Shown here: positions 1 through 6,179 of the stretch, piece by piece | Layout of the letters: every line of letters starts with the position of its first letter | How positions within the stretch are numbered: the stretch's first letter is position 1 | NCBI GenBank assembly: GCA_902795765.1 | Contig: CADBMQ010000073.1 | Coordinates: forward strand, 1-7,661 | Direction: 5' to 3' | DNA: 7,661 nt | From: Oscillospiraceae bacterium | GTDB lineage: Bacteria; Bacillota; Clostridia; Oscillospirales; Acutalibacteraceae | Notes under the pieces: model-generated | Told to the model about the DNA's origin: nothing | The model's database searches: none | The model's input: only the letters and a program-made list of their open reading frames with translations | Made by a program: the position numbers and the translations under genes

Positions 1-37
1 TGCGAGAGCTACGCTCGATATTGCGACGCTGAAATAG
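1..37 (+). CDS. 3' end of an upstream gene (partial, unidentified)
   Basis: The frame starting at base 2 is open from the window edge and ends at TAG (35-37), giving a tail of about eleven residues (ARATLDIATLK). The stop lies 15 bases before the ATG of the GNAT-Nudix gene, with that gene's AAAGGA ribosome binding site in the gap, which is the usual geometry of adjacent operon genes. Another frame is also open across this stretch (stop at 64-66), so the assignment rests on spacing only. The fragment is too short to identify. Confidence 0.4.
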   Translation, partial: ARATLDIATLK

Positions 38-52
38 CGGAAAGGAAAAGTT

Positions 53-901
53 ATGGCAGATTTTAAAGCACGTTTGATAGATAAAAGTGAGTTTTCGGGT
101 GCGAGAGCGGTTCGTGAGCGAGTTTTTTGCGACGAGCAGGGTTTTGCCCATGCAATCGAACTTGACGAATATGACGAATTTCCTGATACCGTTCGGCATA
201 TTGCGGTTTTTGACGATGGCAAAATCATCGCAACGGGACGAGTAATAAACGAAGGCAATGGCAAGGTGAAACTTGGCAGAATTGCAGTCGATAAGGAGTA
301 TCGTGGCACGGGAGTTGGCTCACTTGTGGTGCGTACACTAATCGAAGTTGCTCGTGTTTTCGAGCCTCGTGAAATCTTAATCGACTCGCAACTTCACGCA
401 ATTCCGTTTTATGAGCGACTTGGATTCAAGGCATTTGGCGAAGAGCATCCCGATGGCCATGTTATGCACAAGTTTATGCGCCTCGACAAAGACCGATATT
501 ACATTTTCGAGAAAAGTTGCGGTGCGGTTGTTTATACGATTGCAGACGGAAAGCGTATGTATCTTGTCGAGAAGATGCAAAAAGGCCATCTTTCGCTTTG
601 CAAAGGTCATGTTGAGAATAATGAAACTGAAATTGAAACAGCAACTCGTGAGATAAGCGAAGAAACAGGACTTGCCGTTCAAATTGATACAAATTTCCGT
701 GAGGTTATCGAGTATAGTCCGTATGCAGGTTGCAAAAAGGAAGTTGTGTTCTTTGTTGCACTTGCCGAAAGTACGCAAACAGTTGCTCAACCCGAGGAAG
801 TCAACTCAATTTTGTGGTTGACACTTGACGAGGCACTTGAAAAACTGACATTCGATGCCGACAAAAATACGCTCAAAAAAGCAGATGAATATCTAAAATA
901 A
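53..901 (+). CDS. GNAT N-acetyltransferase fused to a Nudix hydrolase
   Basis: This is a 282-residue two-domain cytoplasmic enzyme. Residues 1-145 form a GNAT acetyltransferase domain resembling the YjcF/ElaA group: R-VF--EQGF near 20-31, the acetyl-CoA pyrophosphate-binding loop RGTGVG at 84-89, and the motif-B segment FYERLGF at 119-125. Residues 150-282 form a Nudix domain. The complete box runs from G185 to L207 (G-x5-E-x7-REISEETGL), with R199, E200 and the metal-binding E203 and E204 intact. The opening SCGAVVY (155-161) recalls diadenosine-tetraphosphate hydrolases, but the substrate cannot be read from sequence. The start is the ATG eight bases after AAAGGA. No frameshift or stop separates the halves, so this is a true fusion. 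An intrinsic terminator follows immediately. The two domains are secure. The acetyl acceptor and the nucleotide substrate are unknown. Confidence 0.93.
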   Translation: MADFKARLIDKSEFSGARAVRERVFCDEQGFAHAIELDEYDEFPDTVRHIAVFDDGKIIATGRVINEGNGKVKLGRIAVDKEYRGTGVGSLVVRTLIEVARVFEPREILIDSQLHAIPFYERLGFKAFGEEHPDGHVMHKFMRLDKDRYYIFEKSCGAVVYTIADGKRMYLVEKMQKGHLSLCKGHVENNETEIETATREISEETGLAVQIDTNFREVIEYSPYAGCKKEVVFFVALAESTQTVAQPEEVNSILWLTLDEALEKLTFDADKNTLKKADEYLK

Positions 902-903
902 GC

Positions 904-939
904 AAATCCCACTATGACAACTGTCATAGTGGGATTTTT
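904..939 (+). terminator. Rho-independent terminator of the GNAT-Nudix gene
   Basis: A perfect 15-bp stem (904-918 with 923-937) closes on a four-base loop AACT and runs into TTTTT at 935-939. It begins two bases after the TAA stop of the GNAT-Nudix gene. The opposite strand has only a weak T-rich tail, so the element mainly stops + strand transcription. Confidence 0.92.
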
Positions 940-949
940 AGTACAAAAC

Positions 950-979
950 AAAAAGGGTATTCCATTTGGAATACCCTTT
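950..979 (-). terminator. Rho-independent terminator of the MsmK-like ATPase gene
   Basis: A perfect 12-bp stem (952-963 with 968-979) encloses the loop ATTT. On the minus strand it is followed by a T run made by the five A at 950-954, then G and four more T. It lies eleven bases past the stop of the ATPase gene and back to back with the terminator of the convergent + strand gene. Confidence 0.92.
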
Positions 980-989
980 AATTGACTGG

Positions 990-2132
990 TTAGTGGCAGA
1001 TAGCCTGCTCTGTTTCTTTGTCGAAAAGATGAATCTTGTTCGGCTCGAAAGCAACCTTAATCTCGTCACCTGATTTAGCAGTTGTATCAGGAGATACACG
1101 AGCAATCATATTGTGACCTTCTGAATTGAGATACAAGTAGGTTTCAGCACCCATAAGTTCGGTGATTTCAACCTTTGCATCTACGATACCATCCGGGAAC
1201 TCTGCAAGGAGTTTAGCCTCGTCGTGGATATGTTCCGGACGAATACCAAGGATAACTTCCTTGTCAACGTAGTTTTCAAGAGCGCCCTTCTCGTTTTTGT
1301 AAGCGGGGAGCTTAATCTTGAATTTAACACCGAGTCTGCGTTTTGTATCTTCTGAACCATACTCAACATAGAAATCATCGCCGATTTTGATAACCTTAGC
1401 GTCGATGAAGTTCATCTGCGGAGTACCGATAAATCCAGCAACAAACTTGTTGCAAGGCAAATCATAAAGATGTTGCGGAGTGTCAACCTGTTGGATAAGA
1501 CCGTCTTTCATAACGCAGATACGATCAGCCATAGTCATAGCTTCTGTCTGGTCGTGGGTTACGTAGATGAAAGTAGTACCCAAACGTTGGTGAATTTGAG
1601 CCAACTCGGTACGCATCTGCGCACGAAGTTTAGCATCGAGGTTTGACAACGGCTCGTCAAGCAAGAATACTTGCGGCTCACGAACGATAGCACGACCGAG
1701 AGCAACACGCTGACGTTGACCACCTGACAAAGCCTTCGGCTTTCTTGTGAGGTATTCTTCGATACCGAGGATACGAGCAGCTTCGTCAACACGACGTTTG
1801 ATCTCGTCCTTCGGAGTTTTTCTGAGTTTAAGACCGAATGCCATGTTATCATATACGGTCATATGCGGATAAAGAGCGTAGTTCTGGAAAACCATTGCAA
1901 TATCTCTATCCTTCGGCGGAACATCGTTAACCAAACGGTCACCGATATATAGTTCACCTTCTGAAATTTCTTCAAGTCCGGCAATCATACGCAAAGTAGT
2001 TGACTTACCACAACCGGAAGGACCAACGAAAATCATAAATTCTTTATCTTTGATTTCGAGGTTGAAATCCGATACAGCAAGAACGCCACCTGCATATTTT
2101 TTATAAATGCTTTTAAGGGACACCTGTGCCAT
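990..2132 (-). CDS. Sugar ABC transporter ATP-binding protein, MsmK/UgpC/MalK type
   Basis: A 380-residue ATPase subunit of a CUT1-type carbohydrate importer, acting on the cytoplasmic face of the membrane. The nucleotide-binding domain (about 1-235) shows Walker A GPSGCGKST at 37-45, Q-loop Q83, signature LSGGQ at 135-139, Walker B VFLLDEP at 155-161, D-loop SNLD at 163-166 and switch H193. The rest is the MalK-type OB/TOBE regulatory domain, including ILGIRPEHI at 294-302. Length is normal for MalK/UgpC/MsmK. The ATG follows a consensus AGGAGG (2141-2146) at eight bases. The gene has its own likely promoter and terminator, and no permease or solute-binding gene lies next to it. Family knowledge: MsmK and MsmX ATPases in Firmicutes are often encoded alone and shared by several sugar importers, so that role is inferred here. 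The transported sugar cannot be assigned. Confidence 0.95.
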   Translation of the reverse strand: MAQVSLKSIYKKYAGGVLAVSDFNLEIKDKEFMIFVGPSGCGKSTTLRMIAGLEEISEGELYIGDRLVNDVPPKDRDIAMVFQNYALYPHMTVYDNMAFGLKLRKTPKDEIKRRVDEAARILGIEEYLTRKPKALSGGQRQRVALGRAIVREPQVFLLDEPLSNLDAKLRAQMRTELAQIHQRLGTTFIYVTHDQTEAMTMADRICVMKDGLIQQVDTPQHLYDLPCNKFVAGFIGTPQMNFIDAKVIKIGDDFYVEYGSEDTKRRLGVKFKIKLPAYKNEKGALENYVDKEVILGIRPEHIHDEAKLLAEFPDGIVDAKVEITELMGAETYLYLNSEGHNMIARVSPDTTAKSGDEIKVAFEPNKIHLFDKETEQAICH

Positions 2133-2140
2133 TTTCTATT

Positions 2141-2146
2141 CCTCCT
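2141..2146 (-). promoter_or_regulatory. Consensus ribosome binding site of the ATPase gene
   Basis: On the minus strand these bases read AGGAGG, a full match to the Shine-Dalgarno core, eight bases before the ATG at 2132. It is the strongest such site in the window, which suggests the ATPase is translated well. It fixes the start codon. Confidence 0.85.
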
Positions 2147-2171
2147 AAACTGATCTCTCTAATCGAGACTT

Positions 2172-2200
2172 ACACAACAATATATTATCACAACTTCTGC
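2172..2200 (-). promoter_or_regulatory. Probable sigma-A promoter of the ATPase gene
   Basis: On the minus strand TTGCAA (2200-2195) is a 4/6 match to the -35 box. It is followed by either GATAAT at 2179-2174 (15-base spacer, preceded by TGT as in an extended -10) or TAATAT at 2177-2172 (17-base spacer). The start point would fall near 2166, about 34 bases before the ATG. The surrounding 224-base gap (2133-2356) is very AT-rich and shows no clear operator, riboswitch or small gene. Confidence 0.45.
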
Positions 2201-2356
2201 TTAATTGCAACAGTAAATTTGATAAAATTTTGCCCAAAAAACCGATAAATATACCTATGCAGGCACAATATTTGTCATAGTGCATAAAGATAAAAGCTGT
2301 TATTTGTGCAATGAATACAAATATAAAGTAAAAATTGCAAAATAGTGATATGTGAA

Positions 2357-3064
2357 CTAATTGTAAACTTTTTCTTCGGTTTCAGTCAGATAACGGCATT
2401 CGCCGACTTCGAGTGAATCATCAAGCAAAATCTCGCCAATGGCAACTCTTTTCAGCGTTACAATTCTGTTTGAAACTGCACCTGCCATTCGCTTGATTTG
2501 GTGGTATTTACCCTCGTGGATAGTGATTTTCACTTTAAGTCTGTCGCTCGAAAGCAACTCCACTTCGGCAGGGGAAACCACATCTCCGTCTGCAAGTGTC
2601 ATACCCGACCGCCATTTTTCTGCCATTTCATCAGTCAACGGCTCGACAAGAGTGGCGATATATTGCTTTGACACCTTTCGCTTCGGACTTGCCGCATTGT
2701 GGACAAAATTGCCGTCATCGGTTATGATTACAAGGCCTGTTGTATCCTTATCAAGTCTGCCGACTGTAAAAAGTTCTTTTCTGCGCATGTTTTCGGGCAG
2801 AATATCATAAACCGATTTTTCCTTGCCGTCCGACGAGCAGACAACACCCTCGGGCTTGTTCATCATAATGTAAATACGCTCTCTAATAACAAGTTCACAT
2901 CCGTCGAGTGTCACACAGTCGCATTCGGTGTCTACCTTTGTATTCGGAGTGCGGACAACTTGTCCGTTAAGCGTCACACGGGCTCTGCGAATGGCCTTGT
3001 CTGCATCGTTTCTATTAAGGCAACAAATGTTGCCGAGCAGTCTGTCAAGCCGTAAATATGCCAT
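2357..3064 (-). CDS. rsuA: 16S rRNA pseudouridine synthase, RsuA family
   Basis: A 235-residue RNA-modifying enzyme expected to convert one uridine in 16S rRNA (U516 in E. coli numbering) to pseudouridine. An S4 RNA-binding domain occupies about 1-60 (RLDRLL at 5-10, ARVTLNGQVV at 28-37). The catalytic domain carries the family motif GRLDKDTTGL at 102-111 with catalytic D105. The later motif EGKYHQIKRM at 184-193 is the RsuA version, where RluB/RluE proteins usually have a RQIRRM form. Length matches E. coli RsuA closely. The ATG is preceded by AAAGGA at about nine bases. The gene starts 18 bases after the stop of the DUF4830-like gene, so the two are probably co-transcribed. No convincing terminator follows. 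The family is sure; the exact target site is inferred. Confidence 0.93.
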   Translation of the reverse strand: MAYLRLDRLLGNICCLNRNDADKAIRRARVTLNGQVVRTPNTKVDTECDCVTLDGCELVIRERIYIMMNKPEGVVCSSDGKEKSVYDILPENMRRKELFTVGRLDKDTTGLVIITDDGNFVHNAASPKRKVSKQYIATLVEPLTDEMAEKWRSGMTLADGDVVSPAEVELLSSDRLKVKITIHEGKYHQIKRMAGAVSNRIVTLKRVAIGEILLDDSLEVGECRYLTETEEKVYN

Positions 3065-3082
3065 AAAAACACATCCTTTAAT

Positions 3083-3520
3083 TTAAAAACCTTTCATAAA
3101 TCCGTCCAATTCGGTCGAGTGAACATCTCCACCGATTATGTTGCCGTCAAGCACCATAAGACAAGCGTAAACATTGTCGTCATTTTTGTAATTTGTGATG
3201 TGGACTGTATATAAATCCACCGTTTTCCCTTTGTATGGAGCAAGGTCGAAATCCTGTGCTTTTTGCAAATCATTGTATGCGGAGTAAACCTCGTCAAACT
3301 CGCTTGGCACAATGGTCTGCTTGTGAGTTTCGCTCTGCATATCACACTCATACCCGTGCGACTGCAAAAAAGACTGCCTGTCCTCAGGAGTTGACACAGT
3401 TAGCCCTTGAACATCTGCTGATGATACAACCGCTGCAACAACCACAAGAGCGACTGCCACCAAAAATAGCGGAACGATGATGAGATAACCTTTTCTAACC
3501 TTTGCCGTAAACGAAATCAT
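3083..3520 (-). CDS. Small membrane-anchored protein with a DUF4830-like domain
   Basis: A 145-residue protein of unknown function. Residues 1-10 are basic (K7, R9, K10) and are followed by one hydrophobic segment (about 11-33), which suggests a single membrane anchor with the rest outside the cell. There is no lipobox cysteine. The outer part resembles what I recall of the DUF4830 family of Clostridia: DRQSFLQSHGYE at 47-58, VPSEFDEVYSAYNDLQK at 71-87, YKGKTVDLYT at 96-105, and the ending DGNIIGGDVHSTELDGFM at 125-142. The ATG is nine bases after AAAGGA, and that site lies inside the 3' arm of the hairpin at 3526-3569. It is the first gene of a likely two-gene unit with rsuA. The reading frame looks real from its composition and family resemblance. 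No activity can be assigned. Confidence 0.82.
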   Translation of the reverse strand: MISFTAKVRKGYLIIVPLFLVAVALVVVAAVVSSADVQGLTVSTPEDRQSFLQSHGYECDMQSETHKQTIVPSEFDEVYSAYNDLQKAQDFDLAPYKGKTVDLYTVHITNYKNDDNVYACLMVLDGNIIGGDVHSTELDGFMKGF

Positions 3521-3569
3521 AAAAACCTGTCCTTTCTTTTTACCATAGTAGATTATATGAAAGGACAGG
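3521..3569 (-). terminator. Hairpin terminator of the prfA-M18 operon, overlapping the next gene's ribosome binding site
   Basis: Bases 3526-3536 and 3559-3569 form a perfect 11-bp inverted repeat around a 22-base loop. On the minus strand the hairpin is followed by TTTTT (3525-3521), which touches the ATG of the DUF4830-like gene at 3520. It starts 26 bases past the stop of the M18 aminopeptidase gene, as an intrinsic terminator would. The 3' arm contains AAAGGA (3535-3530), the ribosome binding site of the next gene. The loop is longer than usual for a terminator, which lowers confidence. Confidence 0.65.
3552..3557 (-). promoter_or_regulatory. Possible -10 box for the DUF4830-like/rsuA unit
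   Basis: The minus strand reads TATAAT, a perfect -10 consensus, inside the loop of the terminator-like hairpin. The start point would be about 3545, some 25 bases before the ATG. No good -35 box is seen at 16-19 bases upstream (the region reads AT-rich, such as AATAAA), and no extended -10 TG is present. The call is therefore tentative. Confidence 0.33.
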
Positions 3570-3594
3570 CATTATTTATTACATTAACAAGTTG

Positions 3595-4998
3595 TTATTG
3601 TGCGTCGAAGAAAGCCGAGAAAGCACGATAAGCCATATAAAGGTCGAATTTTGAGATAACTTCAAACGGTGCGTGCATTGAAAGAACGGGCACACCCAAA
3701 TCGACTGTATCAACGTCAAGGTTTGCGATATATGCGGCAACTGTTCCGCCACCACCTGCGTCAACCTTACCGAGTTCTCCTGTCTGCCAAACAACTTCGT
3801 TGTCGTTGAGAAGTTTGCGGATATATCCCATATACTCAGCACTTGCGTCCGAAGAGCCTGATTTACCGTGAGAGCCTGTGTATTTTGTGATAACGACACC
3901 GCCATTGATAACTGACGAGTTGTTCGACTCGAAAACATCGGGGAATGTCGGATCAAAAGCGGCATTAACGTCTGCCGACAAGCATTTTGATTTTGCGAGA
4001 ACTCTCCAACCGTCTGCACCGTTAGCACGAGCCAAATCGTAAACAAAGTTTTTGAGATAGTCGGATTGCAAACCTGTGTTGCCGTCCGAACCGATTTCCT
4101 CTTTGTCGGTAAGCACGGTTATAACTGTCTTGGCAGGAGCTTTTGCGTTGATAGCCGCCATCATAGCGGGGTACGAGCAAACACGGTCATCGTGACCGTA
4201 GCCACCAACAAGTGAGCGATCGAAACCGATGTCGCAAACTTCACCTGCGGGTACAACCGACAACTCTGCCGAGATGAAATCGCTTTCGATGATGCCATAT
4301 TTTTCATTGAGAATGCTCATAATATTGAGCTTAACCGACTCGCTTTCCTCGTCATCGTTGAACGGACGAGAGCCGATAAGCACATTCAATTCTTCGCCAC
4401 GAATGAGTTGACCGGGTGTGCGTTTGTACTGCTCCTGAGCCAAGTGAGGGAGAAGGTCTGTAATAACAAATTTCGGGTCTTCTTTCTTGTCACCGATAGC
4501 AACGTCAACAACAGTTCCGTCTGCTTTGATAACAGTACCGAAAAGTGCAAGGGGTACAGTCGGCCATTGATATTTTTTGATACCGCCGTAGTAGTGAGTC
4601 TTGAAATATCCAAGTTCGCCCGATTCATAAAGCGGATTTGCTTTAAGGTCGATACGAGGTGAGTCAACGTGAGCGGCTGCAATCATAACACCGTTTGTTA
4701 TCGGCTGTGTACCGATAACTGCGAGAATAACTGCCTTGCCACGATTGTTTAGATAAACACGTTCGCCTGCTGAATACTTTTTGTCGGGGTCAAATTCGGT
4801 AAATCCGTTTTTAGTAGCGAGTTCGATTGCATTTTTAACAAACAAACGTTCGGTACGTGAGTGGTCGAGAAAATCGGCATAATTCTTTGCAAAATCAGAG
4901 ATCTGTTCCAAATCTTCTTTACGTGCTTTGAGATAGCCGTTTTTGTTTTGTTTAAAAAGTTTTTCCTTTAATTCTTTTGATTTACTTGTTTCGCTCAT
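3595..4998 (-). CDS. M18 family zinc metalloaminopeptidase
   Basis: A 467-residue cytosolic peptidase that should remove N-terminal residues, classically acidic ones in this family, using two metal ions. Likely metal ligands and catalytic residues are H110 in AAHVDSPRID (107-116), D270 or D271 in GYGHDDR (266-272), E300-E301 in TDKEEIGS (297-304), D343 in SADVNAAFDP (341-350) and H442 in SMHAPFE (440-446). The segment GKSGSSDASAEY (378-389) is also typical of the clostridial branch. Length is normal (about 430-480). The ATG overlaps the stop of the lytic transglycosylase gene as ATGA, with AAAGGA nine bases upstream, so translation is probably coupled. It is the last gene of its operon. Preference for aspartyl substrates is inferred from the family only, so I leave out a symbol. 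Confidence 0.93.
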   Translation of the reverse strand: MSETSKSKELKEKLFKQNKNGYLKARKEDLEQISDFAKNYADFLDHSRTERLFVKNAIELATKNGFTEFDPDKKYSAGERVYLNNRGKAVILAVIGTQPITNGVMIAAAHVDSPRIDLKANPLYESGELGYFKTHYYGGIKKYQWPTVPLALFGTVIKADGTVVDVAIGDKKEDPKFVITDLLPHLAQEQYKRTPGQLIRGEELNVLIGSRPFNDDEESESVKLNIMSILNEKYGIIESDFISAELSVVPAGEVCDIGFDRSLVGGYGHDDRVCSYPAMMAAINAKAPAKTVITVLTDKEEIGSDGNTGLQSDYLKNFVYDLARANGADGWRVLAKSKCLSADVNAAFDPTFPDVFESNNSSVINGGVVITKYTGSHGKSGSSDASAEYMGYIRKLLNDNEVVWQTGELGKVDAGGGGTVAAYIANLDVDTVDLGVPVLSMHAPFEVISKFDLYMAYRAFSAFFDAQ

Positions 4999-5576
4999 TG
5001 CGAATCATCCTTTCCATAATATAACTCGTTATATTTTTGTTCAACTTTAAGCACACGATTGACATAACTCTCGGTGTCGGAACAAGCTTCGGGGAATTTG
5101 TCGATATGCTTTCCGTCGGACGAATATTCGGGATTTTCGAGCCACGCACTCACATTTCCCTGACCTGCGTGGTATGCGGCAATCGCCTCTTTCCAACTAC
5201 CGAAAGTCTGGTAGTCGATACTGAGCAGAAGTGTGCCGTATTTTATGTTGGCTTCGGGATTGTTTATGTCGTCAGTTTCCAAAATGTTGTCGCCTTTGTA
5301 TTTCGACTTAACCCAAGTGAACGACTCGGGCAGAAGTTGCATAAGTCCTCTCGCACCGACTGATGATTTGGCGTTGGGGTCGAACGAACTTTCGCATTTT
5401 ATAACTGCAAAAATGAGCTGTTCGGGAACACCGAACTCTTTTGAGTATTTCTCAACAAAGTCGGCATATTTAACGGGATACAACCATCGCTGAAACTGGT
5501 CAAAACTTTTGTATCCACCGTATATTAGTATGGCAATAACCGCCAGAAATATAAACGCTTTGAACAGTTTTCTCAA
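4995..5576 (-). CDS. Membrane-anchored lytic transglycosylase, SLT domain
   Basis: A 193-residue peptidoglycan-cleaving enzyme of the SLT/GH23 type, which cuts the MurNAc-GlcNAc bond with formation of 1,6-anhydro-MurNAc. A short basic N-terminus is followed by one hydrophobic segment (about 7-21), so the protein is probably tethered to the outer face of the membrane. The domain covers about 35-180: catalytic E62 in KCESSFDPNA (60-69), GARGLMQLLP at 74-83, the NPEANIKYG segment at 106-114, and AIAAYHAGQGNV at 131-142. Its start is TTG at 5576. In-frame codons upstream offer no ATG or GTG before a TGA (5594-5592), and the first ATG-coded Met (M79) lies beyond the catalytic Glu. AAAGGA sits ten bases upstream. 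The start overlaps the coaE stop by four bases (TTGA), and the end overlaps the aminopeptidase start. Confidence 0.93.
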   Translation of the reverse strand: MRKLFKAFIFLAVIAILIYGGYKSFDQFQRWLYPVKYADFVEKYSKEFGVPEQLIFAVIKCESSFDPNAKSSVGARGLMQLLPESFTWVKSKYKGDNILETDDINNPEANIKYGTLLLSIDYQTFGSWKEAIAAYHAGQGNVSAWLENPEYSSDGKHIDKFPEACSDTESYVNRVLKVEQKYNELYYGKDDSQ

Positions 5577-6166
5577 ACCGTTTTCATCCTTTCAATAGTT
5601 TTTGAAATTTTTTCTGCAATCTGTTCGGGTGTGCTATCTCCCGAATTGTCAATCAAAACTGCATTGTGGTCGATATAATACTGCGTTGAAAGACCTGCTT
5701 TCATACGAACATTTGCACTATCAATCTCAATGCCGTCACGCATCATAATTCGTTGTCTGCGAACATCGTCATTCGCACAAATCGCAAAAATAATGTCGCA
5801 ATTTTTGTCAAGACCACTTTCAAAAAGTTGCGGAGCATCTAAAACTGCAATTTTGCCTTGACTTACAGTATCGTCAGCGATTTTCAACATCTCTTTAACG
5901 ATTGCGGGGTGTGTGATGCTATTCAGTAAATCGGTTTTCTCACGAGAGCAGAAAGCCGATTTCGCAAGTGCCGAGCGATCGAGTGTGCCGTCACTTGTCA
6001 AAATTTGCTTGCCGAAAGCCTTTGAAAGAGCAGTAAGACAATCGGCATTATTAACGGTTTCACGAGCGATTTTGTCGGCATCAATAATAACATATCCGTG
6101 ATTTTTGAGTTCACAGCAAACAACAGATTTGCCCGAACCCGTCTGCCCTGTAATGCCGATAATCAC
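5573..6166 (-). CDS. coaE: Dephospho-CoA kinase
   Basis: A 197-residue cytosolic kinase for the last step of coenzyme A synthesis, phosphorylating the 3'-OH of the ribose of dephospho-CoA with ATP. The P-loop GQTGSGKS is at 7-14. Other family marks are DADKIAR at 29-35, LNSITHP at 81-87, and the DAPQLFESGL segment at 110-119 that precedes the core strand DIIFAI (124-129). Length is normal. The start is GTG: the in-frame codons above it reach a TGA after two codons, and no internal ATG precedes the P-loop. The ribosome binding site AGAGGTG (6180-6174) lies seven bases upstream and overlaps the stop of tsaC. It sits between tsaC (13-base gap) and the transglycosylase gene (4-base overlap). Its place here is a common clostridial arrangement. 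Confidence 0.95.
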   Translation of the reverse strand: MIIGITGQTGSGKSVVCCELKNHGYVIIDADKIARETVNNADCLTALSKAFGKQILTSDGTLDRSALAKSAFCSREKTDLLNSITHPAIVKEMLKIADDTVSQGKIAVLDAPQLFESGLDKNCDIIFAICANDDVRRQRIMMRDGIEIDSANVRMKAGLSTQYYIDHNAVLIDNSGDSTPEQIAEKISKTIERMKTV

Positions 6167-6179
6167 AACGATTCACCTC

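Noticed and set aside
377..790. 137-codon minus-strand open frame inside the GNAT-Nudix gene
   Set aside because: It lies wholly antisense to a gene with two clear enzyme domains, has no recognisable motif, and is rich in Cys, Asn and Phe as expected from a shadow frame.
2301..2323. Possible terminator after rsuA (7-bp stem TATTTGT/ACAAATA with nine-base loop)
   Set aside because: The stem is short and almost entirely A-T, and on the minus strand it is followed by AACAGC and only then a short T run, so it is too weak to call.
2133..2356. Riboswitch or small RNA in the AT-rich gap before the ATPase gene
   Set aside because: I see no stable GC-rich stems, conserved aptamer core or terminator/antiterminator pair. 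The region is explained by a simple promoter.
2439..3055. Two + strand open frames (123 and 118 codons) opposite rsuA
   Set aside because: Both are antisense to the conserved RsuA catalytic and S4 domains and have low-complexity Ser/Leu or Cys/Asn-rich translations typical of shadows.
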